This document shows positions 54,335 through 63,997 of a DNA stretch of 64,000 nucleotides, piece after piece. The position numbers and the translations under genes are program-made. Under the pieces are notes generated by a model. It was given only the letters and a program-made list of their open reading frames with translations, ran no database searches and was not told where the DNA came from. Source of the DNA: Burkholderiales bacterium (GTDB taxonomy: Bacteria; Pseudomonadota; Gammaproteobacteria; Burkholderiales; JAEUOS01); the NCBI GenBank assembly GCA_016790695.1, contig JAEUOS010000145.1, forward strand, positions 1 to 64,000. The letters run 5' to 3'. Positions within the stretch are counted from its first letter, which is position 1, and every line of letters begins with the position of its first letter.

Positions 54335-56074
54335 ATGTCCGCCGCAGCCCTGTCCGCCGCCAATCCAACCGAAATCGCGCGGGAAACCTTCCGCCAGCTC
54401 GCCACGCAGCGCATCGCGCCGACGCCGGAGAACTATGCGCGCATCTACGCCCAGGTGTCGGGCGAACCGAGCGTGCATCCGGCGGCGGCTCTGGTCGAGC
54501 GCGCGCTGGCGGCCGTGATCAAGGCGGCTGGCGCGCCGCAGGCGCCGGCCCAGGCGGCCCTGGCCGCGTTCCAGCGCCAGAAGTGGGAGGAGGTCGACGG
54601 CTGGCTGCAGAAGGCTCTGCTCGCCCAATCCGGAGAGCCGCAGCCGTGGCACGACCTGGTGCGCGACCTGCTGCGCCAGTGGGAACTGCGCCACGACGGC
54701 CTGCCGCAGGGGCGCAAGCGCGAATCCCTCGACCATGTGCTCGACAATTCCCGCGCCGACCCGCGCAAGCTGTTCGTGCGCCTGAGCGCGCTCGTGAGGT
54801 CGTGGAGCGAGGCTCCGATCGCGCGCGCCGACGCCAATCCGCTGCCGAGCATCGCCCGCGGCGCGGGCGAGGCCGAGCGCGCCGATGCGCTGCGCGAACT
54901 GCTGGCTCAGACGCTGGAATTCGCGGTCACCGATCGCCTCGGCTACACGCCGGAACTCGCGGCCGACGCCGCCCGGCTCGCACTCCTGACGCGGCAGGCG
55001 GCCGATCCGCGCGATCTGAACAAGCTCGGCCAGGCCCTCAAGGCATTCTGGCTCAAGCTCGAACTGCGCGGCGAGAGCGTCGACGGGCTCATGCGCGGGC
55101 TGGTCACCCTGATCAAGCTCCTCACCACCAATGTCGGCGCCCTGTCGGGCGATCCCTGGCTCACCAGCCAGATGGCGCGCGCCGAGGCCCTGCTCAAGGA
55201 GCCGCTCGACGCGCGTGCGCTGCGCGAGGCCGAGCGCGGCTTCCGCGAGGTCGCGTTTCGCCAGGCCAGCCTGAAGAACGACCTCGATGAGGCCAAGACG
55301 GCGCTCAAGACGATGGTCACGCTGTTCATCGACAGGCTCGACGAACTCACCGAATCGACCGGCGACTACCACGACAAGTTCAGCCAGTATGCGGGCCAGA
55401 TCGAGGCGGCTGACAGCATCGCGGCGCTGTCCGGGCTGATCCAGTCGCTGCTCGCCGACACGCGCGGCGCCCAGGTCGCGATGCGGCGCTCGCGCGACGA
55501 GCTGCGCCAGGCGCGGGAAACGGCCCGGACCCAGGAGGAGCGGGTGCGCCAGCTCGAGACGGAACTCGCCGAGGTCGGCTCGCTGGTCAAGGAGGACCAG
55601 CTCACCAGCGTGCTCAACCGGCGCGGGCTCGAGGAGGCGTTCGAGGTGGAGGCGTCCCGCGTGCGCCGCGCCGGCACGCCGCTGGTGGTCGCGCTGCTGG
55701 ACGTCGACAACTTCAAGCGCCTGAACGACCAGCTCGGACACCTCGCGGGCGACAGCGCGCTCAAGCACCTTGCGGGGATCCTGCGCGATGCGATCCGGCC
55801 GTCCGACGTGGTCGGGCGATACGGCGGGGAGGAGTTCGTTCTCTATCTGCCCGACACCGGGCTGGAAGAAGCGGCGGAGGTGATGCGGCGCGTGCAGCGC
55901 ACGCTGACGCGGCGCTTCTTCCTGCACCAGAACGAGAAGGTCCTGATCACGTTCTCGGCCGGCGTGGCCCTGCTCGGCGACGGCGAGACCCGCGACGCGG
56001 TGATCGCGCGCGCCGATGCCGCGATGTACAAGGCCAAGCAGACCGGCAAGAACCGGGTTTGCGTGGCCGATTAA
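54335..56074 (+). CDS. Diguanylate cyclase (GGDEF protein with helical N-terminal region)
   Basis: This 579-aa protein has a long soluble helical N-terminal part (about residues 1-400; family-like start with RETFRQLATQRIAPTPENYA) with a coiled coil near 370-410, and a C-terminal GGDEF domain. The active site reads GGEEF (497-501) and the product-inhibition site RPSD (488-491) is intact, so it should be an active, feedback-inhibited cyclase. GGGGAGGAG lies seven bases before ATG 54335. It is divergent from the atypical receiver and leads a rightward run with two kinases. Confidence 0.93.
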   Translation: MSAAALSAANPTEIARETFRQLATQRIAPTPENYARIYAQVSGEPSVHPAAALVERALAAVIKAAGAPQAPAQAALAAFQRQKWEEVDGWLQKALLAQSGEPQPWHDLVRDLLRQWELRHDGLPQGRKRESLDHVLDNSRADPRKLFVRLSALVRSWSEAPIARADANPLPSIARGAGEAERADALRELLAQTLEFAVTDRLGYTPELAADAARLALLTRQAADPRDLNKLGQALKAFWLKLELRGESVDGLMRGLVTLIKLLTTNVGALSGDPWLTSQMARAEALLKEPLDARALREAERGFREVAFRQASLKNDLDEAKTALKTMVTLFIDRLDELTESTGDYHDKFSQYAGQIEAADSIAALSGLIQSLLADTRGAQVAMRRSRDELRQARETARTQEERVRQLETELAEVGSLVKEDQLTSVLNRRGLEEAFEVEASRVRRAGTPLVVALLDVDNFKRLNDQLGHLAGDSALKHLAGILRDAIRPSDVVGRYGGEEFVLYLPDTGLEEAAEVMRRVQRTLTRRFFLHQNEKVLITFSAGVALLGDGETRDAVIARADAAMYKAKQTGKNRVCVAD

Positions 56075-56089
56075 CGCGGAGCGAACCGG

Positions 56090-59077
56090 ATGCCGGCGGA
56101 ACGCGTCCCGGAGGGCACGCGCCGCGCCCCGTGGCGGGCGTGGCTCCTGCCGCTCCTCGCCCTCGGCATGGGCTGCGTGTTCACCGCGTACCTCTGGAAC
56201 GAGCTGCGCGTGCGCAATCACGAGCGCGCCGCCGAGCGCTTCAAGACCGACGTGCGCGCGCTGGCCGAGCAGATCGAGGCGCGCGCCCACCTCGCCGCCG
56301 CGCTCCTGGCCGCGGGGGCCGGGCTGCACGAGGCGTCGGACGAGGTCACCGACGGGGAGTGGCGTTCGTTCGTCGCCTCGCTTCGGCTCACCGAGACCCA
56401 CCCTGGCGTCACCGGCTATGGTCATGTGGCGCCGCAGGGCACCGGCGGCCTGGCGGTGCGTATCGAACCCGGCGACGCGGCCGTGCGGACGTCCCTCGCC
56501 GGCGCGCTGCGGTCCGATCCCGGGCTGCGGGAGGCGATGCTGCGCGCGACGCGCGTGGACGCACCCCATCTGAGCGCGCCGATCGCGCCGGCGACGGCCG
56601 GTGGTGCCGATGCGCTCTTCTTCATGCCACTCTATCAGCGGCAGTTGCCGCATCACACACCGCAGAAGCGCGAGCACGCCGCCTCGGGCCATGTGTTCCT
56701 GATGATCGATGCCGGGCAACTGGTCGGTGCGGTGCTGGCAGGGCGGGAACCGGGTTTCAGCTACACACTCGACGACGCAGGCGGCATACGGGAACCGTCG
56801 CGCGTACTGTTGCAGCACGGCCAGGATGGGCATCCGGGATCGCGCGCCGGCCTTGCCGTGCACGAACAGACGGTCGCGATCCCGATGTACGGGCGGGTCT
56901 GGCGCCTCCACGCGCGCGCCGCGCCGGATTACGGGCTGGCGAGCCCGGTATCGCAGGAGGTGCTGCCCGTCGGCGCCGGGCTGGCGACGAGCCTGCTGCT
57001 CGCCCTGGTGGTCTATCTGTCGCAGCGCACGCGCTGGCGTGCCGAAGCGCTCGCCGATCGCATGACCCGCGACCGGGACGCGAGCCGGCGCCGGTTCGAA
57101 CGGATCGTCGCCGGTACCACCGACGGCGCCTGGGAGCTCCAGGTCGAGAGCGGTGAATGCTATCTGTCGCCGCGGTTTCAGGAGCTTCTGGGCGTGACGA
57201 TCGATGCTGCTTCGGTCGACGCGAAGTGGTTTCGTGCGCGCCTCCACCCCGACGAGCGCGCAGCCGTCACCGCCGCCTTTCGCGCCATGCTTGGCGGCGC
57301 CGCGGGCATGGACTGCCGGGTGCGCATGCGTCTGGGCAGCGGCGGCTTTCGCTGGTTCCGGATCCGCGGTCGGCTGTTCCACGAGGATGGCCTGCGGTTC
57401 GCCGCGGGGTCGGTCGCCGATGTCCACGACGAGCACGAGGCCGGACTGCGCGAGCGACGCCTGCTGAAGGTCATCGAAACCATCCCCGACATGTACATCA
57501 CCTTCGATGCCGCCGGGCGCCCGACCTACATGAACGCCGCCGCCCGGCGCGTCCTGGGCAGTGCGGCGGCGGGGGCACTCGCGGGCCGGGCGGCCGCCGG
57601 AGGCGGCGACTGGCGGCACGGCGCGCCGCCGGCAGCGCCGGGCGAGGCCTGGTCGGGGGAGACCGCACTCCTCACCGCCAGCGGCGAGGTCCTGCCGGTC
57701 TCGCAGGTGATCCTCAGCCATCGCGACGCCGGCGGCGGGGTCGAGTTCTATTCGACGGTCGTGCATGACATCAGCGAACGCAAGGCGGCGATGGAGGCCC
57801 TCGCCAGGGCGCAGGCGCGCCTGCAGCGCGCGCTCGACGGCTCCAGTGACGGCATCTGGGAGCGCGATGTCGCCAGCGACAGCTTCTTCACCTCCGACCG
57901 GCTGGCCGAGATTCTCGGGTATCGGCCGGCGGACATGCCGCGCACGCGCGCCGCCTGGCGTGCCCTCAATCATCCGGACGACATCGCGGTGAGCGACGCC
58001 GCAGTCGCACAACTGCTGGCGTCGAACGAGACGGTGCAATGGGAGACCCGGATGCGCACCGGTTCCGGGCTCTATCGCTGGATGCGCAGGCGCGGCCGCG
58101 CCGTGCGGGACGCGACCGGGCGTGCGGTGACCACGGCCGGGACCCTGACCGACATCCACGACGCGCGCTTGGCCCAGGACGAGTTGCGCGTGCACCGCGA
58201 CAACCTCGCGCGCCTGGTCGACGAGCGCACCGCGGGCCTGTTGCAGGCGCGCCGCGACGCCGACCTCCAGCGCGACCGCGCCGAGGCCGCGCGCCGCCTT
58301 GCCGAGCGCGCCAACCATGCGAAGAGCGAGTTCCTCGCGAACATGTCGCATGAACTGCGCACGCCGATGCACGCGATCATCAGCTTCGCGGGCTTCGGTG
58401 TCGAGCGTGTCGACCGCGTCGAGCGGGACCGGCTCGCGCATTACTTCCGGAACATCCAGAAGAGCGGCGCGCGCCTGCTCGACCTGCTCAACGACCTGCT
58501 CGATCTGTCCAAGCTCGAGGCAGGCAAGATGACGATGTCGCTTGCGCCGGTCGATCTGCCGGAGCTGCTGGCCGAGAGCATCGGCGAGGCGGAGGCGTTC
58601 GCGCAGTCGCGCCGCGTGCGCATCCGGCTTGCGCCGGGCGGCGCGGCGGGGCGGCCGCGGTGGGATGCGAAACGCCTGCTGCAGGTGCTCGGGAACCTGC
58701 TCTCCAACGCGATCAAGTTCAGCCCGCCGGAGGGCGAGGTGGTCGTCGCCGTGCGGCCGCTCGCGTTCGCGGACACGGGAACGACTGCGGCTGCGGGGAT
58801 CGAGATCCGCGTGCGCGACCAGGGAATCGGCATCCCGGAGAACGAGCTCGAGGCCGTGTTCGACAAGTTCGCCCAGTCGTCGAAGACGAACAACGGCGCG
58901 GGCGGCACCGGGCTCGGCCTGGCGATCTGCCGCGAGATCGTCCAGGCGCACGGCGGCACGATCCGTGCCGAGAACAATTCCGCGGGCGGCGCGTGCCTGG
59001 TGGTCCACCTTCCCGTGGTTCCGGCGGCGGCCGTCCGGGACGCCGACGCCGATTCGCCCGTGGCGGCCGACGCATGA
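56090..59077 (+). CDS. CHASE-domain sensor histidine kinase with three PAS domains
   Basis: This 995-aa kinase has a membrane helix (about residues 16-36), a periplasmic CHASE-like domain (about 45-285; HPGVTGYGHVAPQ), a second membrane helix (about 288-306), three PAS domains (about 335-440, 450-560, 565-695), a HisKA domain with His754 in ANMSHELRTPMHAI, and an ATPase domain with RDQGIGIP and [17 protein letters not shown] domains sense small extracellular molecules; the ligand here is unknown. It starts 15 bases after the cyclase and overlaps the next kinase by 4 bases (ATGA). Its third PAS and kinase core closely resemble those of the next gene. Confidence 0.92.
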   Translation: MPAERVPEGTRRAPWRAWLLPLLALGMGCVFTAYLWNELRVRNHERAAERFKTDVRALAEQIEARAHLAAALLAAGAGLHEASDEVTDGEWRSFVASLRLTETHPGVTGYGHVAPQGTGGLAVRIEPGDAAVRTSLAGALRSDPGLREAMLRATRVDAPHLSAPIAPATAGGADALFFMPLYQRQLPHHTPQKREHAASGHVFLMIDAGQLVGAVLAGREPGFSYTLDDAGGIREPSRVLLQHGQDGHPGSRAGLAVHEQTVAIPMYGRVWRLHARAAPDYGLASPVSQEVLPVGAGLATSLLLALVVYLSQRTRWRAEALADRMTRDRDASRRRFERIVAGTTDGAWELQVESGECYLSPRFQELLGVTIDAASVDAKWFRARLHPDERAAVTAAFRAMLGGAAGMDCRVRMRLGSGGFRWFRIRGRLFHEDGLRFAAGSVADVHDEHEAGLRERRLLKVIETIPDMYITFDAAGRPTYMNAAARRVLGSAAAGALAGRAAAGGGDWRHGAPPAAPGEAWSGETALLTASGEVLPVSQVILSHRDAGGGVEFYSTVVHDISERKAAMEALARAQARLQRALDGSSDGIWERDVASDSFFTSDRLAEILGYRPADMPRTRAAWRALNHPDDIAVSDAAVAQLLASNETVQWETRMRTGSGLYRWMRRRGRAVRDATGRAVTTAGTLTDIHDARLAQDELRVHRDNLARLVDERTAGLLQARRDADLQRDRAEAARRLAERANHAKSEFLANMSHELRTPMHAIISFAGFGVERVDRVERDRLAHYFRNIQKSGARLLDLLNDLLDLSKLEAGKMTMSLAPVDLPELLAESIGEAEAFAQSRRVRIRLAPGGAAGRPRWDAKRLLQVLGNLLSNAIKFSPPEGEVVVAVRPLAFADTGTTAAAGIEIRVRDQGIGIPENELEAVFDKFAQSSKTNNGAGGTGLGLAICREIVQAHGGTIRAENNSAGGACLVVHLPVVPAAAVRDADADSPVAADA

Positions 59078-62000
59078 TCGCGATCGATTCCGGTACACCT
59101 CGGGCTCCGGCGCGGCCGGCGGCCTCGCTCAAGAGCCGGATGTCGGCCTGGGCGGCCACCCTGGTCGCGCTCGCGCTCGTCATCGCCGGGGGACTGTTCG
59201 AGGCCCAGCATGTTGCGGCCCTGCGCGCGGCCCAGGAGATGCGCCAGGAGCAGCTTGCCGCGACGCTGGCGGCCGAGCTTGCGGGCCGGTTTCGATTCCA
59301 GAGGGGGCAACTCGAACGTTTCGCCGGCAGTCTGAGCGCCGGCGACCTCGATGCGTCGGATCAGTTGCGCGCGCGATTGGCATCGCTGGCGCGGTACAAC
59401 GGCGAGATCGAGGAGTTCTGGGTGGTCGACGCCGGGGGGATTGTCACGGCCGATCATCCGCGGCGTCCCGGTCGCGCCGGCACCAGCGTGGCCGATCGCG
59501 AGTACTACCGGCGCTTTCGCGCGAACGGCGGGTTCACCGTCTCCGAGCCCAGCGTCGGCCGCTTCAGCGGGGAGCCGCGCGTGATCCTGCTCGTGCCGCT
59601 GCTCGACCCGCGATCGCGCACCGTCGGCGCGCTGGCCGGCGTGGTGAAGCTGGATTCGACACGGCTGATCGGCGGCCTGTCGCGCCCGGCTGCCGACGGT
59701 GCCGGCTACACCGGCGTGCTGTCGCGCGACGGGCTGCTGCTGTCGCATTCACGGTCGGCGAGTCCGCTCGCCGATGCCGGCGCCACCGAAGGCGCGGCCC
59801 TGTTGCTTGCGCACCGGCAGGCCGTGCGCACCCGGGCGCTGGCCATGCAGGAGGGCTGGAACGCGGCCGGCATCCGCGTGATCTACACCGTGCGCCCGGT
59901 GCCGGACGTCGACTGGACCATCTTCGCCGCACAGCCACTGGACGAATTGCAGGCGCAACTGCGGCGCCAGGTGCTCGCGCTGGCCCTGGTCCTGGTGCTG
60001 CTGACCCTGGGCGGCGGTCTCGCGGCCTGGTGGATGATGTCGCGCCTGCTCGCGCCGCTCGCCGCGCTCGAGCGGGCGGTGCGCGAGCGCGCCGCCGACC
60101 CGGGCGCCTCGTCGCCGCTGCCGGTCGGCCGCCGCGACGAGATCGGACGGTTGGCGGAGACCTTCAACGGGCTCCTGCGCGCGCGTGACGAGGCGCGGGC
60201 GGCCAGCGACGCGGCGCACGCGCAGATCGAGTCCGCGGGGCGGATGCTCGCCATCCTGTACGAGCGGTCGCCGCTCGGGATGGCGCTGGTGGAGGCGGAC
60301 GGCCGGATCGCCCGCTGCAATCCCGCCTATCTGCGCATCGTCGGCTACGAGGCCGAGGAGCTCGCGGCGCTGACCGAGTCCGGCCTGACGGCGCGTGGCC
60401 ACGAAGCGGTCGAGGCGGAAGCGCGGCGCAGCCTGGATGCACATGGCGCCGCCGCGGCATACGAGAAGGAATACATCGCCCGCAACGGCGTCTGCGTCCC
60501 GGTGCGGGTCTCGGCGTTTGCCGCCGGTGATGGCAGCGGCGGGCGCACCTGGCTATTGTGCGAGGACATCACGGCGCGGCGCCAGGCCCTGCTGGCGCTG
60601 CGCGAGAGCGAGCGCGAGGCGCGCATGCTGGCCGCCGCCGCCAGCCACAACGCCCACATGGTGGTGATCGCCGACACCGCGTGCCGGATCGAGTGGGTCA
60701 ACGCCGGTTTCACGCGCGTCACCGGCTACAGCCTCGCGGACGTCAAGGGACGCGTCGCCGGGCGCGTGCTGCAGGGGCCCGAGACGGATCCCGCGACGGT
60801 GGCGATCATGCGCGAGGCGATCGCCGCGCGCCGTCGCTTCACCGCGTCGCTCGTGAACTACGCGAAGGACGGGCGGCGCTACTGGGTGAGCATCGACTGC
60901 ACGCCGGTATTCGATCACCAGGGCGGGCTGGAGCGCTTCGTCGCCGTCGAGCGCGACATCACCGCCGAGCGCCAGGCCGCACAGGCGCTGATGGAGAGCG
61001 AGTCCAAGCACCGGGGCATCTTCGAGACGGCGCGCGAGGCGATCTGGCAGATCGACGCCGCAGGCAGGATCATGCTGCTCAACCCGGCCTGGGAGCGCCT
61101 CACCGGGCACGCGGTGATCGACAGCGTCGGGCGCCCGTTTGTCGAGTTCCTGGTCGCCGCGCAGCGCGCGAGTGCGAGCGCCGCGCTGGACGCGCTCAAC
61201 AACGGCAGCATTGAGCAGATCGACGAGCAGTGCAGCATCGTCACGCGCGATGGCAGCGCGCGCTGGTTCGAGATCCGCGGCCGCGGCTTCACCGGGGCCG
61301 ACGGCGCCAGGCAATGCGTCGGCACGCTGCACGACGTGCATGAACGACGGCAGGCCGAGGCGTCGCGCCGGCGCGCCGAGGAGGCGCTGCGCCAGTCGCA
61401 GGAGCGCTACGCGCGCGCGATCGAGGCGGCCAGCGACGTGATCTGGGAGCGGGATTTCGGCACCGGAAAGTCGTTCGTCTCCGATCGCATCATCGAGACC
61501 TTGCGCATGCCGGCTGACGCGGCCGCGCGCGCGCGTTTCGACCTGTTCGATCGTGTCCATCCCGACGATCGGGCGATGCACGACCGCTGCATCGAGGCGA
61601 TGCGGCAGGGCGACGACACGATCACGTGGGAGGCCCGCTTCGCCACGGGCGACGGCAGCTACCGCTGGCTGCGGCTGCGCGGTCGCGCCGTGCGCGACGA
61701 GGCCGGCGCCGTGCGCATCGCCTCGGGTACCGCATCCGACGTGCATGCGGGGCGCGTGGCCGCCGAGGAGCTGCGTGCGATGCAGGTGCGCTACCAGCGT
61801 GCGATGGACGGATCGAACGACGGGGTGTGGGAGCGCGATGTCGCCTCCGACCAGTTCTTCCTCTCGGACCGCTTCGACGAACTCCTCGGCTTCGCGCCGG
61901 GCGCGATGCCGCGCCAGCGCGACGCGTGGATGAAGCTCGTCCACCCGGACGACCGATGCCTGCACGACGCCGGTGTGGCGCGCATGCTCGCGTCCCCGGA

Positions 62001-63066
62001 TGCGATCACCTGGGAGGTGCGGATGCGCACGGCGAGGGGCGAGTACCGATGGCTGCGCTTCCGCGGCATCGCCACCCGCGACGCCGGCGGCAGGGCGATC
62101 GTCACCTCGGGCACGGCGTCGGACGTGCATGCGGCCCGTCTCGCCGACGAGGAACTGAAGCGGCATCGCGACAACCTGGCCCAGCTCGTCGAGGAGCGCA
62201 CCGCCGGGCTCGAGCTCGCCACGCGCGACGCCGAGCGCCAGCGCGAGGCGGCCGAGAAGGCGCGGGCGCAGGCGGACATCGCGCGCCAGCAGGCGGTGCG
62301 CGCGAGCCTCGCGAAGAGCGAGTTCCTTGCCAACATGTCGCACGAGCTGCGCACGCCGATGCACGCGATCATCAGCTTCGCCAACTTCGGCGTGGAGAAG
62401 GCGGACCGCGTCGGCATCGAAAAGGTCCAGCAGTACTTCCAGAACATCCAGAAGAGCAGCGCGCGCCTGCTCAAGCTCCTCAACGACCTGCTGGACCTCT
62501 CGAAGCTCGAGGCCGGCAAGATGCAGCTGCACCGGCAGGTGACCGATGTCGCCGCCCTGATCGATGACGCCATCGCCGAGTGCGACACGCTGGCGCGCAC
62601 CAAGGACGTCCGGCTGGCCGCCGCCGTGTCCGGCGCCGTCAGCGCGCGCATCGACGCGCTGCGCGTCAGCCAGGTCCTGCGCAACCTGCTGTCGAACGCG
62701 ATCAAGTTCTGCAACGCGGGCGGCGAGGTGCGTCTCGAGTGCGCGATCGTCGCCGCGCGCGGCGGCGAACCGGCGGGAGACGTGCTCGAGATCCGCGTGT
62801 CGGACAGCGGCATCGGCATCCCCGAGGACGAGATGGAGACGGTGTTCGACAAGTTCGTGCAGTCGTCGAAGACGCGCTCCGGCGCCGGCGGAACCGGGCT
62901 CGGGCTGGCGATCTGCCGCGAAATCGCCGTCGCGCACGGCGGCACCATCCGCGCGGTCAGCCCGCCGCCGCCGGCAACCGGCGCGGTCCTCGTGCTGCGC
63001 CTGCCGGCGAACGCGCCGCCCGCGCTCCGCAAGCATCCCCTGCATTCCACCGAAACCGTGACCTGA
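59074..63066 (+). CDS. Cache-domain sensor histidine kinase with five PAS domains
   Basis: This 1330-aa kinase has a membrane helix (about residues 24-42), a periplasmic dCache-like domain (about 45-300; SVADREYYRRFRANGGFTVS), a second membrane helix (about 305-328), HAMP (about 330-385), five PAS domains (about 390-505, 515-635, 645-760, 770-890, 900-1020), HisKA with His1090 in ANMSHELRTPMHAI, and an ATPase domain with SDSGIGIP and [12 protein letters not shown]. The PAS repeats 4 and 5 are alike (WERD, SDR motifs), which suggests internal duplication. The start ATG overlaps the previous stop. No receiver is attached; the next gene is a likely partner. Confidence 0.92.
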   Translation: MIAIDSGTPRAPARPAASLKSRMSAWAATLVALALVIAGGLFEAQHVAALRAAQEMRQEQLAATLAAELAGRFRFQRGQLERFAGSLSAGDLDASDQLRARLASLARYNGEIEEFWVVDAGGIVTADHPRRPGRAGTSVADREYYRRFRANGGFTVSEPSVGRFSGEPRVILLVPLLDPRSRTVGALAGVVKLDSTRLIGGLSRPAADGAGYTGVLSRDGLLLSHSRSASPLADAGATEGAALLLAHRQAVRTRALAMQEGWNAAGIRVIYTVRPVPDVDWTIFAAQPLDELQAQLRRQVLALALVLVLLTLGGGLAAWWMMSRLLAPLAALERAVRERAADPGASSPLPVGRRDEIGRLAETFNGLLRARDEARAASDAAHAQIESAGRMLAILYERSPLGMALVEADGRIARCNPAYLRIVGYEAEELAALTESGLTARGHEAVEAEARRSLDAHGAAAAYEKEYIARNGVCVPVRVSAFAAGDGSGGRTWLLCEDITARRQALLALRESEREARMLAAAASHNAHMVVIADTACRIEWVNAGFTRVTGYSLADVKGRVAGRVLQGPETDPATVAIMREAIAARRRFTASLVNYAKDGRRYWVSIDCTPVFDHQGGLERFVAVERDITAERQAAQALMESESKHRGIFETAREAIWQIDAAGRIMLLNPAWERLTGHAVIDSVGRPFVEFLVAAQRASASAALDALNNGSIEQIDEQCSIVTRDGSARWFEIRGRGFTGADGARQCVGTLHDVHERRQAEASRRRAEEALRQSQERYARAIEAASDVIWERDFGTGKSFVSDRIIETLRMPADAAARARFDLFDRVHPDDRAMHDRCIEAMRQGDDTITWEARFATGDGSYRWLRLRGRAVRDEAGAVRIASGTASDVHAGRVAAEELRAMQVRYQRAMDGSNDGVWERDVASDQFFLSDRFDELLGFAPGAMPRQRDAWMKLVHPDDRCLHDAGVARMLASPDAITWEVRMRTARGEYRWLRFRGIATRDAGGRAIVTSGTASDVHAARLADEELKRHRDNLAQLVEERTAGLELATRDAERQREAAEKARAQADIARQQAVRASLAKSEFLANMSHELRTPMHAIISFANFGVEKADRVGIEKVQQYFQNIQKSSARLLKLLNDLLDLSKLEAGKMQLHRQVTDVAALIDDAIAECDTLARTKDVRLAAAVSGAVSARIDALRVSQVLRNLLSNAIKFCNAGGEVRLECAIVAARGGEPAGDVLEIRVSDSGIGIPEDEMETVFDKFVQSSKTRSGAGGTGLGLAICREIAVAHGGTIRAVSPPPPATGAVLVLRLPANAPPALRKHPLHSTETVT

Positions 63067-63082
63067 CCCCTGGGAGAACGCC

Positions 63083-63997
63083 ATGACCACGATCACCGCA
63101 TCCTCGCACCACGTATCGACCGACCATGCCAGGATCCTGCTCGTCGACGACGAGCCGATCAACCTGGAGATCCTCGCCGAGCATCTCGAGCCGCCGCGCT
63201 TCACGACGGTGAGCGCCGCCAACGGCCGCGAGGCCTGGGAGATCCTGGATGCCGATCCCGACGGCTTCGACGCGGTGTTGCTGGACCGCATGATGCCTGT
63301 GATGGATGGCGTCGAGCTCCTCGGCATGCTGCGTGGCGACGAGCGCTTCGCCGCGCTTCCGGTGATCATGCAGACCGCGGCCGCGGCCAAGGACCAGGTC
63401 GCCGAAGGCCTGCGCCAGGGTGCGTACTACTACCTGACCAAGCCGTTCGAGCGCGACGTGCTGCTTGCGATCCTGGACGCCGCGCTCGAGCATCGGCGCC
63501 ACCGGCTCGCCCTGGTCGACGAGCGCTTCGATCCGGCGCTGTTCGTCGAGGGGGAGTTCCACTTCCGCACGCTCGGCGAGGCGCGCCGCCTGGCCTCGCT
63601 CCTCGCGCGCCTGTGCCCGCGTCCGGAGCAGAGCGTCCTCGGACTGAACGAACTCATGGTCAATGCCGTCGAGCACGGCAACCTCGGCATCAGCTACCGC
63701 GAGAAGTCGGCGCTCAACACCGCCGGGACCTGGCGCGCGGAGGTGGAGCGCCGCCTGTCGCTGCCCGAGAACGCGACCAAGCACGCGCGCATCCGCGCGC
63801 GCCGCGCCGAGGGCGGCGTCGTCTTCACGATCATCGACGAAGGCGAGGGCTTCGACTGGCAGTCCTACCTCGAGATCAGCCCGGAGCGCGCGTTCGACAA
63901 CCACGGACGCGGCATCGCGATGTCGCGCATGCTGAGTTTCACGCGGGTCGAGTACAGCGGCAACGGAAACACCGTGACCGCCACCGTGCTCCCCTGA
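63083..63997 (+). CDS. Receiver fused to an RsbW/SpoIIAB-like kinase domain
   Basis: This 304-aa protein has an N-terminal receiver (about residues 17-135) with all key residues (LVDDEP, Asp68 in LLDRMMPVMDG, Thr in IMQTA, Lys in YLTKPFE) and a C-terminal HATPase_c_2 domain (about 160-304). The ATP-binding boxes are LNELMVNAVEHGNLG, DEGEGFDW and HGRGIAMSR, the pattern of anti-sigma-factor serine kinases rather than histidine kinases. Such proteins act in partner-switching pathways, phosphorylating a STAS-domain protein. No STAS gene is in view, but the window ends 3 bases after the stop. It lies 16 bases after the Cache kinase. Confidence 0.9.
   Translation: MTTITASSHHVSTDHARILLVDDEPINLEILAEHLEPPRFTTVSAANGREAWEILDADPDGFDAVLLDRMMPVMDGVELLGMLRGDERFAALPVIMQTAAAAKDQVAEGLRQGAYYYLTKPFERDVLLAILDAALEHRRHRLALVDERFDPALFVEGEFHFRTLGEARRLASLLARLCPRPEQSVLGLNELMVNAVEHGNLGISYREKSALNTAGTWRAEVERRLSLPENATKHARIRARRAEGGVVFTIIDEGEGFDWQSYLEISPERAFDNHGRGIAMSRMLSFTRVEYSGNGNTVTATVLP

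Noticed and set aside
54254..59098. Open frame of more than 1600 codons on the minus strand opposite the cyclase and CHASE kinase
   Set aside because: It is a shadow of two clear genes with conserved motifs in the plus frame; its own product is Arg/Ala/His-rich without any family pattern.
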